DNA of 26,148 bases from RZZS01 sp964498755. GTDB lineage: Bacteria; Pseudomonadota; Alphaproteobacteria; Micavibrionales; Micavibrionaceae. Below, in pieces: positions 7,864 to 15,204 of the stretch. A model generated the notes under the pieces. It worked only from the letters and a program-made list of their open reading frames with translations, did no database searches and was not told the DNA's origin. The position numbers were made by a program, and so were the translations under genes. The DNA lies in contig CAZCIB010000031.1 in NCBI GenBank assembly GCA_964498755.1, positions 1 to 26,148 of the forward strand. The letters are read 5' to 3'. Numbering within the stretch: the stretch's first letter is position 1; every line of letters starts with the position of its first letter.

Positions 7864-8058
7864 ATGAGATTTCTTGTCTTGGTATTTTTCTTCGGACTGG
7901 GAGGCGTCTTGGGCGATGTTGCATCGCCTGACAAGCTTATGGCGCTGAACGAAAGCCCGGAGATGAGCAACCTGACCGACTATTACATGGAAAACATTGC
8001 GCCAGCGGACCACCGAAATGATCAGCAAAACCCTGAACAAGGGCTTCACGCTCGTTGA
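7864..8058 (+). CDS. Possible small secreted protein overlapping the pseudopilin start
   Basis: A 64-codon reading frame starts with ATG after an A-rich leader containing AAGG. Its first residues look like a signal peptide (MRFLVLVFFFGLGGVLG, then DVASPDK). The remainder is short and hydrophilic with no known motif. Its 3' end overlaps the start of the following pseudopilin gene by 41 bp in another frame, which would allow translational coupling. The overlap zone is also what makes the last dozen residues look unconstrained. I rate it as somewhat likely to be a real leader or secreted peptide gene, but chance cannot be excluded. Confidence 0.4.
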   Translation: MRFLVLVFFFGLGGVLGDVASPDKLMALNESPEMSNLTDYYMENIAPADHRNDQQNPEQGLHAR

Positions 8059-9139
8059 AGTCGCCATTGTCATCGTTATCATAGGTATTTTGCTGGCTTC
8101 GGCTTCGGCGCTGTTGCTTGTTTACCTCGAGAATATCGAGACGCGCACGACGCGGCAAAAGCTCGATACGATCGACGAATCGCTTGAGCTGTTCCTCAGG
8201 TTAAATGGCCGCTATCCCTGTCCCGCGCCGCTCGACGCCGCCCCGGACACGGTTGGATTCGGCTTTGAAATCGCTGACGGGCCGGACGGAATTGGGAATG
8301 ACGACACGTGCGAGGATGTCAGCGGCGACAGCAATGGCACTTTTGAAGTTGCAGGCGAAATACTGCCCGGTGCCACAATAAATCCCAATAACGTGCGGAT
8401 CGGGGCCGTTCCGACGCGCACTTTAAACCTCCCGGATGATTTTATCGCCGACGCATGGGGCAACCGCTTTACTTATGCTGTAACGGAACGGCTTGCCTCC
8501 GCGAATACGTATGACCGCAATGACGGCGCCGTCGAACTCGTGGATACGAATGGAACGCGGGTATACAATCAGGCGGGCGACCCGGATCTGGGGCTGGGGC
8601 ACTATGTTGTCGTCAGTCACGGCAAGAACGGACGCGGCGCGGTTCCTATCGGCGGCGGGAATAGGCTCCCGGACTGCCCGGCTGGCGAGCCGGAAGGAGA
8701 GAACTGCGACGATGACGCGACTTTCGTGCGCTCGTTGCTGTTTAGCGAGGGCGCAGACGCGCTTGACGATTTCGTCTCTTTCCGCGCAATCAGCGTGATA
8801 GGTCAGGAAATTCCCGACGGCGCGGTGATGGCGTTTGATAGTCCTGATTGCCCGGACGGATGGGAGCCGTACGCGGCAGGCGCTGGCCGGGTTATAATGG
8901 GCTCCGACGGCTCACTGGGCGGAGGCGACTACTCTTATACTGCGACCGGCGGGCAAGAAACGGTCACACTGTCCTATCCCAATCTGGGCCTGAGGCTCGA
9001 GGAGTTCGAAAGGGACATATCCGGACTTACCGATCTTGAAGAGCCGGTCTTCAACTATATGACCCCGTTAGGCTCTGTAACCAATGTTGAAAACAGGCCG
9101 CCCTATATCGCGTTAACTCTCTGCCGCCGCGAGAGGTGA
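8018..9139 (+). CDS. Pseudopilin-like protein with tail-collar-like C-terminal domain
   Basis: I place the start at the ATG at 8018, because this gives a short class III leader (MISKTLNKG) and prepilin peptidase cleavage before F10, with Glu at mature position +5 (FTLVE) and a hydrophobic helix to about residue 38. Residues 60-260 form a core shared with the next gene: NGRYPCPA, a GAVPTRTLNLPD..IADAWGNR block, and four conserved Cys. Residues about 265-373 resemble phage tail-collar or fibre tips: 'DGAVMAFDSPDCPDGW', 'GRVIMGSDG', 'GGQETVTL', and a terminal NRPPYIALTLCRRE. It is presumably exported and assembled on or anchored in the inner membrane. The combination of domains is my reading; the function is unknown. 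Confidence 0.8.
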   Translation: MISKTLNKGFTLVEVAIVIVIIGILLASASALLLVYLENIETRTTRQKLDTIDESLELFLRLNGRYPCPAPLDAAPDTVGFGFEIADGPDGIGNDDTCEDVSGDSNGTFEVAGEILPGATINPNNVRIGAVPTRTLNLPDDFIADAWGNRFTYAVTERLASANTYDRNDGAVELVDTNGTRVYNQAGDPDLGLGHYVVVSHGKNGRGAVPIGGGNRLPDCPAGEPEGENCDDDATFVRSLLFSEGADALDDFVSFRAISVIGQEIPDGAVMAFDSPDCPDGWEPYAAGAGRVIMGSDGSLGGGDYSYTATGGQETVTLSYPNLGLRLEEFERDISGLTDLEEPVFNYMTPLGSVTNVENRPPYIALTLCRRER

Positions 9140-9579
9140 TGCCCAGCCGCGCGTACGAATGGCAGGAATAAATTCCTTGACATGAGTCCTGTCTTTCGTT
9201 AGGCTTTTTAACAGAACCGGTTCGTATGGTTTGATCGAAGACTGCTGGAGGCGTTTTTTTTAAAACGCGCAAGTCCCGCACAGAAAAACCATGCATGCAT
9301 ATTTCGCGCGTCACATGAGCGCTCATGTTTTTTTTCAGTACGAAACCCAAAAGGAAAGCAGAGAAAAAGAAGGCCTGATTATGAATGTATAGTTGATTGA
9401 TTGCATAAGAGGAGACATGCACTTTTCGAAGATAAAGTACGTGTCCCCGGCTGGGCCGGAATGACATGCAATAGGCGTGTCCAGTTTTTTGTTCCAATGA
9501 GCATATTTTATAAAGCGCATTATTTCTGTTAAAATAAACATCAGCAGTTTTGCCATAAATATAACAACGGATTTACGCC
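9140..9579. other. 440-bp intergenic region with hairpins
   Basis: No convincing gene is present. Besides the terminator at 9314-9335 there are GCGTTTT/AAAACGC (9251-9257 and 9262-9268) and a 12-bp imperfect hairpin GACATGCACTTT/AAAGTACGTGTC (9414-9425 and 9434-9445). The stretch directly after it (CCCCGGCTGGGCCGGAATGAC, about 9445-9465) looks like a decayed member of the 'CCGG' repeats seen elsewhere in the window. The last 100 bases before the next gene are AT-rich and contain promoter-like words such as TATAAA (about 9509) and TAAAAT (about 9530), but no unambiguous pair. Confidence 0.5.
9314..9335 (+). terminator. Rho-independent terminator after the collar-type pseudopilin gene
   Basis: The perfect palindrome CATGAGCGCTCATG (9314-9327) is followed immediately by eight T residues (9328-9335). 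In plus orientation this is a standard intrinsic terminator layout, 175 bp behind the stop codon at 9139. It would separate the two pseudopilin genes into different transcripts. The stem is short, since the central bases must form the loop. Confidence 0.55.
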
Positions 9580-11082
9580 ATGCGCCTGTTTATAAAAGAA
9601 CAAAAAGGAGTGTCGCTTATTGCGTCGGCGTTCCTGATAATCGTGCTCGGATTCGCGTTGATTGTCGGCAAACAGCTCTTCGAAATATGGGCGCAGCAGG
9701 ACCGGATACAAACCACTCGCGCGCATCTGGACAAGGTACAGGACGCGCTGAACGACTATCTTCTGGTCAACGGACGCTATCCCTGTCCCGCATCTCTGAC
9801 CGCGCCGATAGACGATCCGGATGAAACATTTGGCGTGGAAAGCGACTGCGCCGAGGCGCCCGCCGCCGGAACGTTCGAAGCCGACGGACGCGAAATAGAG
9901 GGCGTTACTATTCCGGTCAGGACCGGGGCCGTTCCCGTGCGTACGCTCGGGATCGGCGACGAATATATCGCCGACGGCTACGGCAACCGCCTGATCTACG
10001 CCGTGACGCGGACTTACGCGCATCCCACGGATCCCCTGCCGACCGGGGACGACGGCGCGATTTCCGTCATTGACGGGGACACGAGTGCAGATGAAGGCGG
10101 CAATCCGGCGACGCGCGTACCAGGCAACATCGTTACGCTCGTCTACAGCATGGGGGACGACGATAACGGCACGTATACGCTGAATGGCGCACAGAACGAG
10201 GAATGCGACCCGGACAAGATTTCAGGCGAGAACTGCGACTTCGCGGACAATGCCGTATTCCGCAATTCGGTCTACAGGTCGCAAAATCTCGACGATCCGT
10301 TTCAGGTCGCCATGACGTACAGGCCGTCGAAAATACCGGAGCCCTGCCTTGAGGATTCCGTGCCGCCGCCGAAGAACGTGGCGTATCTGGTCGATACCAG
10401 CGGCAGCATGGCGAACCCGGCGTCTTCCTGCCCGGTCGCGCTTGACTCCGACTGCCGGAGGATTGACGTGGCGCACTGGGCGATCCGAAGGCTCGTCTCC
10501 GCCCGCGTACAGGCCAACAACGCGATCGAGGAGCCCGATACCGAGGCGGGCGTTTCATCATTAACAGGATTCGTCCGGCAATCTCAGATACGAAATCCCG
10601 TTCTGGAGGACGTAACGAATAATCTTGGCAATATCGTTATTGACGACCCGACGCAGGACGGGTACACGCCGCCTGCGCCCGAGGATTTGAACGTCGAAGT
10701 CGAAAACCAGCTTAGCGGCATGTGCCCGCGCGGCGTAACGCCGCTTGGCATTCATCTGGAAGCGCTGGCGCAGAGCATAGAGGACGGCGAAGAAAACCGT
10801 CCGAATAAGATCGTCGTGATCTCGGACGGTCTGAGCAACCGCGGCGAGGATCCATTCAGCGTGGCCCAGAGGCTCGCTACCGACTACCCTAATATCGAGA
10901 TCGATATTATTGACGTGACCGGGGAAAACGCGCCTGCCCAGCAAGTCACCAATCTGACCGGGGGAACGTATTATTCGCCGGACGGCGCGGACGAGTTTTT
11001 GCAGGCGCTGTTCAACGCCAGCGGCTTGTGCGCCTCTTCCGCCCCCGTAGCGCCGACCTCCGATCCGCAGTATTGTAACTGA
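9580..11082 (+). CDS. Pseudopilin-like protein with VWA domain
   Basis: This 500-residue paralogue of the previous gene has the leader MRLFIKEQKG, probable cleavage before Val11, and a long hydrophobic helix. Mature +5 is Ala rather than Glu (VSLIA). The core (about 60-255) repeats NGRYPCPA (Cys69), GAVPVRTLGIGDEYIADGYGNR and the same four Cys. From about residue 265 to 490 there is a VWA domain with a complete metal-ion-dependent adhesion site: DTSGS at 272-276, Thr387 (RGVTPLG) and Asp416 (VISDG). VWA domains bind protein ligands and occur on pilus tips. GspK-type tip pseudopilins also lack Glu+5, so a tip position is a reasonable inference. No strong ribosome site is visible. Confidence 0.82.
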   Translation: MRLFIKEQKGVSLIASAFLIIVLGFALIVGKQLFEIWAQQDRIQTTRAHLDKVQDALNDYLLVNGRYPCPASLTAPIDDPDETFGVESDCAEAPAAGTFEADGREIEGVTIPVRTGAVPVRTLGIGDEYIADGYGNRLIYAVTRTYAHPTDPLPTGDDGAISVIDGDTSADEGGNPATRVPGNIVTLVYSMGDDDNGTYTLNGAQNEECDPDKISGENCDFADNAVFRNSVYRSQNLDDPFQVAMTYRPSKIPEPCLEDSVPPPKNVAYLVDTSGSMANPASSCPVALDSDCRRIDVAHWAIRRLVSARVQANNAIEEPDTEAGVSSLTGFVRQSQIRNPVLEDVTNNLGNIVIDDPTQDGYTPPAPEDLNVEVENQLSGMCPRGVTPLGIHLEALAQSIEDGEENRPNKIVVISDGLSNRGEDPFSVAQRLATDYPNIEIDIIDVTGENAPAQQVTNLTGGTYYSPDGADEFLQALFNASGLCASSAPVAPTSDPQYCN

Positions 11083-11161
11083 CGCGTCTTTATCCACAAT
11101 TGACCCGGCCCGTTCGCGCCGCTTCATTGCGCATCAGGCAAAGCCCGCATAAGCTGTTTTT

Positions 11162-11536
11162 ATGCGTTTCCCGGCTCGAAAAACAGTTTGTCTGTCCGCA
11201 ATGCTCCTTGCGCTTTTGATAAAGCCCGCATTGTCCTCGGATGTTCAGCTTTCACAGCCGCAGCACATGCTCAGCGCCAAAGAGCTGATGCATTATTGCA
11301 GCGGCCGCTATGACATAGATTATGGTTACTGCGCCGGTTATATGGAAGCTGTCTCCGATATTATGCTGGACCATTCACTTTATAACCTGCGCGCATGCAG
11401 CCACGGCATGGTCAAAAGCCAGCAAATTCTGGAACTCTTCCGCATGCATGTGACCAAGCATCCGGAAAGAGAAGGTTTTCCGGCAAGCGCGGCCGTCGCC
11501 GAAGCGCTCTCATTTTCTTTCCCCTGCCATCGCTAA
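11162..11536 (+). CDS. Rap1a/Tai-type small periplasmic protein
   Basis: A 124-residue protein with a Sec signal peptide (likely cleavage after ALS, near residue 25). The mature part has the layout I associate with the Rap1a/Tai domain: an LMHYC segment, YCAGYMEAV, a third Cys in LRACSHG, a segment QILELFRMHVTKHPE, and the ending AVAEALSFSFPC. Four Cys probably make two disulfides. The founding members protect against type VI secreted peptidoglycan amidases, but most relatives in alphaproteobacteria are not next to an effector, and none is visible here. The immunity role is therefore not implied. It follows the VWA gene by 79 bp, and no clear ribosome site precedes the ATG. Confidence 0.7.
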   Translation: MRFPARKTVCLSAMLLALLIKPALSSDVQLSQPQHMLSAKELMHYCSGRYDIDYGYCAGYMEAVSDIMLDHSLYNLRACSHGMVKSQQILELFRMHVTKHPEREGFPASAAVAEALSFSFPCHR

Positions 11537-11579
11537 AACCAATAATATGAATCAACTCCATTAATATTAGTGTGATTAA

Positions 11580-11593
11580 TTGATTTATATCAA
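11580..11593. promoter_or_regulatory. FNR/Anr-type binding site
   Basis: TTGATTTATATCAA matches the FNR-family consensus TTGAT-N4-ATCAA perfectly, and the symmetry extends one more base on each side. It lies in an AT-rich spacer between a gene that ends at 11536 and one that starts at 11673, so the latter is the obvious target. Its centre is about 60 bp upstream of the start point expected from the promoter at 11611-11639, the usual class I activator position. Confidence 0.65.
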
Positions 11594-11610
11594 TATCTTA
11601 TAAAATAATT

Positions 11611-11639
11611 TTGTTTATTGCATTACCAGTTGCTAATTT
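11611..11639 (+). promoter_or_regulatory. Candidate promoter of the 11673 gene
   Basis: TTGTTT (11611-11616) and TAATTT (11634-11639) are 17 bp apart in an AT-rich spacer. Expected transcription start is about 11646, leaving a leader of roughly 27 bases to the ATG. The -10 and -35 boxes are moderate matches, as expected of an activator-dependent promoter. Confidence 0.5.
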
Positions 11640-11672
11640 TCGCTTATTCAATAAGAAAAAACGGCAGGCAGT

Positions 11673-12161
11673 ATGCTTACGGGAACCAGGGCAATAATTC
11701 TTGATAATGCCGCATCAATGGGCGCGATGGGTTTACGCGCGGCATTTGTGCCAAGAGCGGACAATGACGATCAGACCGGCGAAACGGACAATCCGGACAC
11801 GCACGATCTTAATCCCCCTGAAGGTGGTCGCACACGCGCTGATCTGGAGCGTTTCTTCAATGACGTGCTTGTTTTCATCAGCGTGGGTATGCCTGATACG
11901 GCGGAAGGCATGGTCGATGAGGCGATTTTCGACGGACGCTTCCCGGGACATAAATCGACGCTCGTTGATTTTAAAGAAAAAATGCACAACATGCCCCGTT
12001 GCGAGCTGAGCTCTTCACCCAGCGCGTTGCATGCGTCTTTCTTTGAAAATGCGTGGGGCGTGAGCTCCGAAAACTTTGCCCCGGCCCGCTTGGAGAGAAA
12101 TCGCAGAACTCGCGCTTATCCTGCTCCCATGCCATTTTCACCCTCCCTTTACGCCGCATAG
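11673..12161 (+). CDS. Protein of unknown function, probably redox-regulated
   Basis: I do not recognise this 162-residue protein. It has no signal peptide or membrane segment. The N-terminal 60 residues are small and then acidic (DNDDQTGETDNPDTHDLNP). The middle contains a likely folded helical part (RADLERFFNDVLVFISVGMPDTAEGMVDEAIF), and the last 50 residues are basic and probably disordered (ARLERNRRTRAYPAP). There is a single Cys (MPRCELS). The leader contains GGCAGG, a weak ribosome site. It is the only gene in the window with a perfect FNR-type box upstream, so expression may follow oxygen or nitric oxide levels. Base composition is like its neighbours. Confidence 0.6.
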   Translation: MLTGTRAIILDNAASMGAMGLRAAFVPRADNDDQTGETDNPDTHDLNPPEGGRTRADLERFFNDVLVFISVGMPDTAEGMVDEAIFDGRFPGHKSTLVDFKEKMHNMPRCELSSSPSALHASFFENAWGVSSENFAPARLERNRRTRAYPAPMPFSPSLYAA

Positions 12162-12205
12162 TTATGCTATAGTGGAATTTAATGAATCAGGCAGGGGGGC
12201 CTCTG

Positions 12206-12607
12206 ATGAAATACCGGTTTATTGCGGCTTTGGCCTTAAGTGTTTTCATTACGGTTTCCAGCGAAACTTTTGCTGACAATTTCGCCGATGAAATTGATTC
12301 CTATTACGACATTCACGAACAAAGAGTAAGTTACGCGGACGAGTACCGTGAAGAGCGCATGAAGCTCGACAGCCGCCGTCACGCTTATTACCAGCCATTG
12401 CATGAAGCGCAAGAAGCCTACTGGGCTCAGGCTCAGGGCGGCTTCGGAACCATAGATTACGATGCGGGAACCTATGGCAATAACGTGAAGGATTATTCCG
12501 AATATGTAACCGCCCCCGATGAAGAGTTTCTAGATGACGATTTTGGCCCAACGCTTCTGGGGCCGCGGGAAGATTTCTTTGACAATGAGATCGAATTTAT
12601 GAATTAA
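12206..12607 (+). CDS. Small acidic, tyrosine-rich secreted protein
   Basis: Function not recognised. I choose the ATG at 12206 because a signal peptide then starts at the N-terminus (MKYRFIAALALSVF...ETFA, cleavage before DNFAD) and a purine-rich AGGGGGG lies 8 bases upstream. A start at 12182 would add eight residues before it. The mature part of about 110 residues is acidic and rich in Tyr, Asp and Glu (DSYYDIHEQ, RHAYYQPLHEAQEAYW, EEFLDDDFGP) and has no Cys. It is probably a periplasmic or extracellular low-complexity-like protein. It is the last plus-strand gene of the accessory stretch and converges on the antiporter gene. Confidence 0.6.
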   Translation: MKYRFIAALALSVFITVSSETFADNFADEIDSYYDIHEQRVSYADEYREERMKLDSRRHAYYQPLHEAQEAYWAQAQGGFGTIDYDAGTYGNNVKDYSEYVTAPDEEFLDDDFGPTLLGPREDFFDNEIEFMN

Positions 12608-12684
12608 TTCCTCCCCGCGTCGTCCTCGCAGATGCGCGCTTTTTTTAAAGCAAGACTAAAACAGCCGGAGACACCCCTTTCCGC

Positions 12685-14394
12685 CTACGACTCCTGCCTT
12701 TCCAGACTCTCCAGAATTTGATCCGACGCCTGCATGGCGGCGTCATAAAACGGGTTCAAAACCATCGTAATGCCCTGCTGCATGAGCCCGGCCTCTTCCT
12801 CGCGCTCGTGAGACGTCACGACTATTTCGCCCTTAAAGCCGCGCTGGCGCAGTCCGGAGCTCAGCATGTTCCGGATATCGGGCAGAAGCGGTCCTGCGCT
12901 GTAATGAGGGAACGCGCACATAACGGCCTTCGTGGTTGCAAGCGGCAGTATTCCGACCAGATCCGGGTTCGAGACATCGCCATAAATCGCCTGTATCCCC
13001 ATTCTCTGGGCGTTTTGAATGGCGAGAGGATCAAAGTCCACGCCTAAAATCCGAAATCCCCTGTGCTTGAGTTGCTGGGCAATGGACAAGCCATAGCGGC
13101 CCAGACCGATCACAATGAAATCGTAATCCTGATGCACGCGCGCGTCCTCGATCAATTCCTCATAGGTGCGGGATTTGCGCAAGCTGAACTTTTCAAGCTT
13201 GTGCTCGAAGAAATAGTACATCTGGCTCGCGTACATAATTCCGTATGTGGAGACCGCGAAGGTGATCAGGCCGACAAGCGTGAGCATGCCGGCGACTTCA
13301 ATGCTCACCAAGCCGGTCGAAAGCGCCATCGCTATAAAAATAAGTGAAAACTCGCTGATTTGCCCGAGCGTAATTCCGGCGATAAAACTCGTACGCGCGC
13401 GGTATCCCAGAGCCATCGTCAGGCTCATGATGATCAGAGGTTTGCCGATCAGCACGAAAACCGCGATAATAACGGCGTTCATGATCTGGTCTCCGATTGT
13501 CGTGAGATCGAGGATCGTGCCCAGATTGACGAAAAAGAACAGCAAAAGAAAATCCCGCACCGGAGCGAGGCGCCCGACGAGCTCTTCCCTGATCGGCGTC
13601 GAGGCCAGGGCGATCCCTGCGAGCAGCCCGCCCAGTTCCTTGCTGAGACCGAAATAATGCGCAACGCCCGCAAGCGTGGCCGTGAGGCCGATCGCGAAAA
13701 TCACGGTCAGTTCCGAAGACCGCGAGAGAACCTTTGTAATCGGATCGGCGAGATAGCGGATAAAAATGCCCGTAAACAGCACAAAAAGGCTGACCTTCAG
13801 GAGGATAAAAAGGAAAGACTGGAAAGACAGCCCGGCTTCCGCGCCGGCTTCATACCCGGCCAGCGAGACCATGGCCATGATGACAACGATATCCTGTATA
13901 ATCAGGATGCCGAGCGCGATCTTGCCGTGGAGGGAATCAATCGCGCGCTGGTCCGAGAGCAGCTTGACGACAATAATCGTGCTGGAAAACGAGAGGCCGA
14001 CGCCGATCAGGAAGGCGGTCTGCATATCATAGCCAAGCCACATGGACAGCCCCATGCCGAACAGCACGGTAATCGCGACCTGCGCGACGCCGCTGACCAG
14101 CGCGACGGGGCCGAGGGTTTTGATCAGGTTGACGTCGAGCTTCAGCCCGACCATAAACAGCAAAAGCGCAATGCCGAGCGCGGCGAGGGTATTGATTGAA
14201 TCCGCCGAACCTTCTGACACGACGCCAAGCACATTGGGGCTTAAAAGAATGCCGATGGCGATAAACGCAACAATCAAGGGCTGACGCAGTTTGAGCGCAA
14301 TAAAGCCGAACACGCCAGAGATAATCAGAACGCTGGCAAGCTGCAGAAAAAGCGAGGACTGGATAACAGTCAGGATTTCATTCCAGATCGGCAT
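12685..14394 (-). CDS. CPA2-family monovalent cation:proton antiporter (Kef/YbaL type)
   Basis: A 569-residue inner-membrane transporter. Residues 1-390 are a chain of about a dozen hydrophobic segments typical of sodium/proton-exchanger domains (PF00999), including GLKLDVNLIKTLG and FFFVNLGTILDL. Residues about 415-540 form a Rossmann-like TrkA-N domain that binds nucleotide, with GLGRYG as the glycine motif and VDFDP at the end of the second strand. Such proteins exchange K+ or Na+ for H+ and are gated by cytosolic NAD(H) or glutathione adducts. No C-terminal TrkA-C domain follows. Whether it is KefB/C-like or YbaL-like cannot be decided. The gene may be co-transcribed with rsmE, which lies 57 bp upstream on the same strand. 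Confidence 0.9.
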   Translation of the reverse strand: MPIWNEILTVIQSSLFLQLASVLIISGVFGFIALKLRQPLIVAFIAIGILLSPNVLGVVSEGSADSINTLAALGIALLLFMVGLKLDVNLIKTLGPVALVSGVAQVAITVLFGMGLSMWLGYDMQTAFLIGVGLSFSSTIIVVKLLSDQRAIDSLHGKIALGILIIQDIVVIMAMVSLAGYEAGAEAGLSFQSFLFILLKVSLFVLFTGIFIRYLADPITKVLSRSSELTVIFAIGLTATLAGVAHYFGLSKELGGLLAGIALASTPIREELVGRLAPVRDFLLLFFFVNLGTILDLTTIGDQIMNAVIIAVFVLIGKPLIIMSLTMALGYRARTSFIAGITLGQISEFSLIFIAMALSTGLVSIEVAGMLTLVGLITFAVSTYGIMYASQMYYFFEHKLEKFSLRKSRTYEELIEDARVHQDYDFIVIGLGRYGLSIAQQLKHRGFRILGVDFDPLAIQNAQRMGIQAIYGDVSNPDLVGILPLATTKAVMCAFPHYSAGPLLPDIRNMLSSGLRQRGFKGEIVVTSHEREEEAGLMQQGITMVLNPFYDAAMQASDQILESLERQES

Positions 14395-14451
14395 ATCGCT
14401 TAAAAGGATACAGGAAAGCCCGGGTCACGAAAAGCTATGTTTTACGCATTC

Positions 14452-15189
14452 TCAACTCATATCAGGCTTTTGGCCTGCGAACGCAAGCGCGGCAATCGTC
14501 GCCGTTTCGGCGCGCAGGATATGGGCTCCGAGAGAAACGGGCGCAACGTTCCGGCGTTCGAGCAGGAATGCTTTCTCTTCCTCCGTGAAACCGCCTTCGG
14601 GGCCGACGAGTATGGCGTCTGGCTGTCTTTCTTGCGTGATTTCAGAAAGACGCGGCGCGTCTACCCGTTCAACGCAGGCGCAAATGCGCTCCGTATGATC
14701 CCAGTTTGAAATAACTTCCCTGAGCGGCTTTAACGGCAAGATCTCCGGTACGCTCATGCGCTCACACTGTTCGCTTGCCTCGATGAGTTGCTTTGTAACG
14801 CGTTCCGTGTTGATCTGGCGCACTTCCCCGTTCTGCGTCAGAACCGGATGTAAATGCGTCGCGCCAAGCTCCGCGGCTTTTTCAATCATGAAATCCATGC
14901 GCTGCTTTTTGATAGGCGCGAATATAAGATGCAAGGGCTGGTTTATGCGGGGCTGCTCCAGTAATTTTTCTTCTAAAGCTGCCGCCGCGGATTTCTTGCC
15001 GGTAACGTCGAGCGTTGCCGCCCATTCCCCGTCCTTGCCGTTAAAAAGCCGCAAATATTCGCCAGAACGTTTACGCAGAACGCTGAGAAGATAATGGCTT
15101 TGGTCGCCCGGCAGATCAACGCGCAAGCCCTCTTGCAGCGGCGGATTGACGAAGAGGCGCGGCCATGATTTTTTAGTCTCGCTTTTCAT
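14452..15189 (-). CDS. rsmE: 16S rRNA (uracil-1498-N3)-methyltransferase
   Basis: RsmE methylates U1498 of 16S rRNA in the decoding region, using S-adenosylmethionine. I use the ATG at 15189 (MKSETKKSWPRLFV), giving 245 residues. A start at 15213 would reach into the ubiA reading frame. The N-terminal PUA-like part contains H-YLLSVLRKRSGE. The C-terminal SPOUT knot has the signature motifs ILVGPEGGFTEEE and LGAHILRAETATIAAL. Neither candidate start has a good ribosome site. It is divergent from ubiA with only 15 bp between the starts, so its promoter must lie inside ubiA. Confidence 0.93.
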   Translation of the reverse strand: MKSETKKSWPRLFVNPPLQEGLRVDLPGDQSHYLLSVLRKRSGEYLRLFNGKDGEWAATLDVTGKKSAAAALEEKLLEQPRINQPLHLIFAPIKKQRMDFMIEKAAELGATHLHPVLTQNGEVRQINTERVTKQLIEASEQCERMSVPEILPLKPLREVISNWDHTERICACVERVDAPRLSEITQERQPDAILVGPEGGFTEEEKAFLLERRNVAPVSLGAHILRAETATIAALAFAGQKPDMS

Positions 15190-15204
15190 GGAGTGAGTTT
15201 GACG

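Noticed and set aside
9051..9497. 148-codon minus-strand frame in the spacer between the pseudopilin genes
   Set aside because: It overlaps the conserved end of the collar-type gene, crosses several hairpins, and its product has no signal or motif. A second frame at 9335-9556 is equally unconvincing.
12638..12651. GCTTT/AAAGC hairpin as terminator between the convergent genes at 12607 and 12685
   Set aside because: The stem is only five pairs and mostly A-T, and the T run is in the loop rather than after the stem.
13360..14199. 279-codon plus-strand frame opposite the antiporter gene
   Set aside because: Its product is extremely rich in Arg, Asp and Gln, typical of the antisense of a membrane protein gene. 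The opposite strand is clearly a CPA2 transporter.
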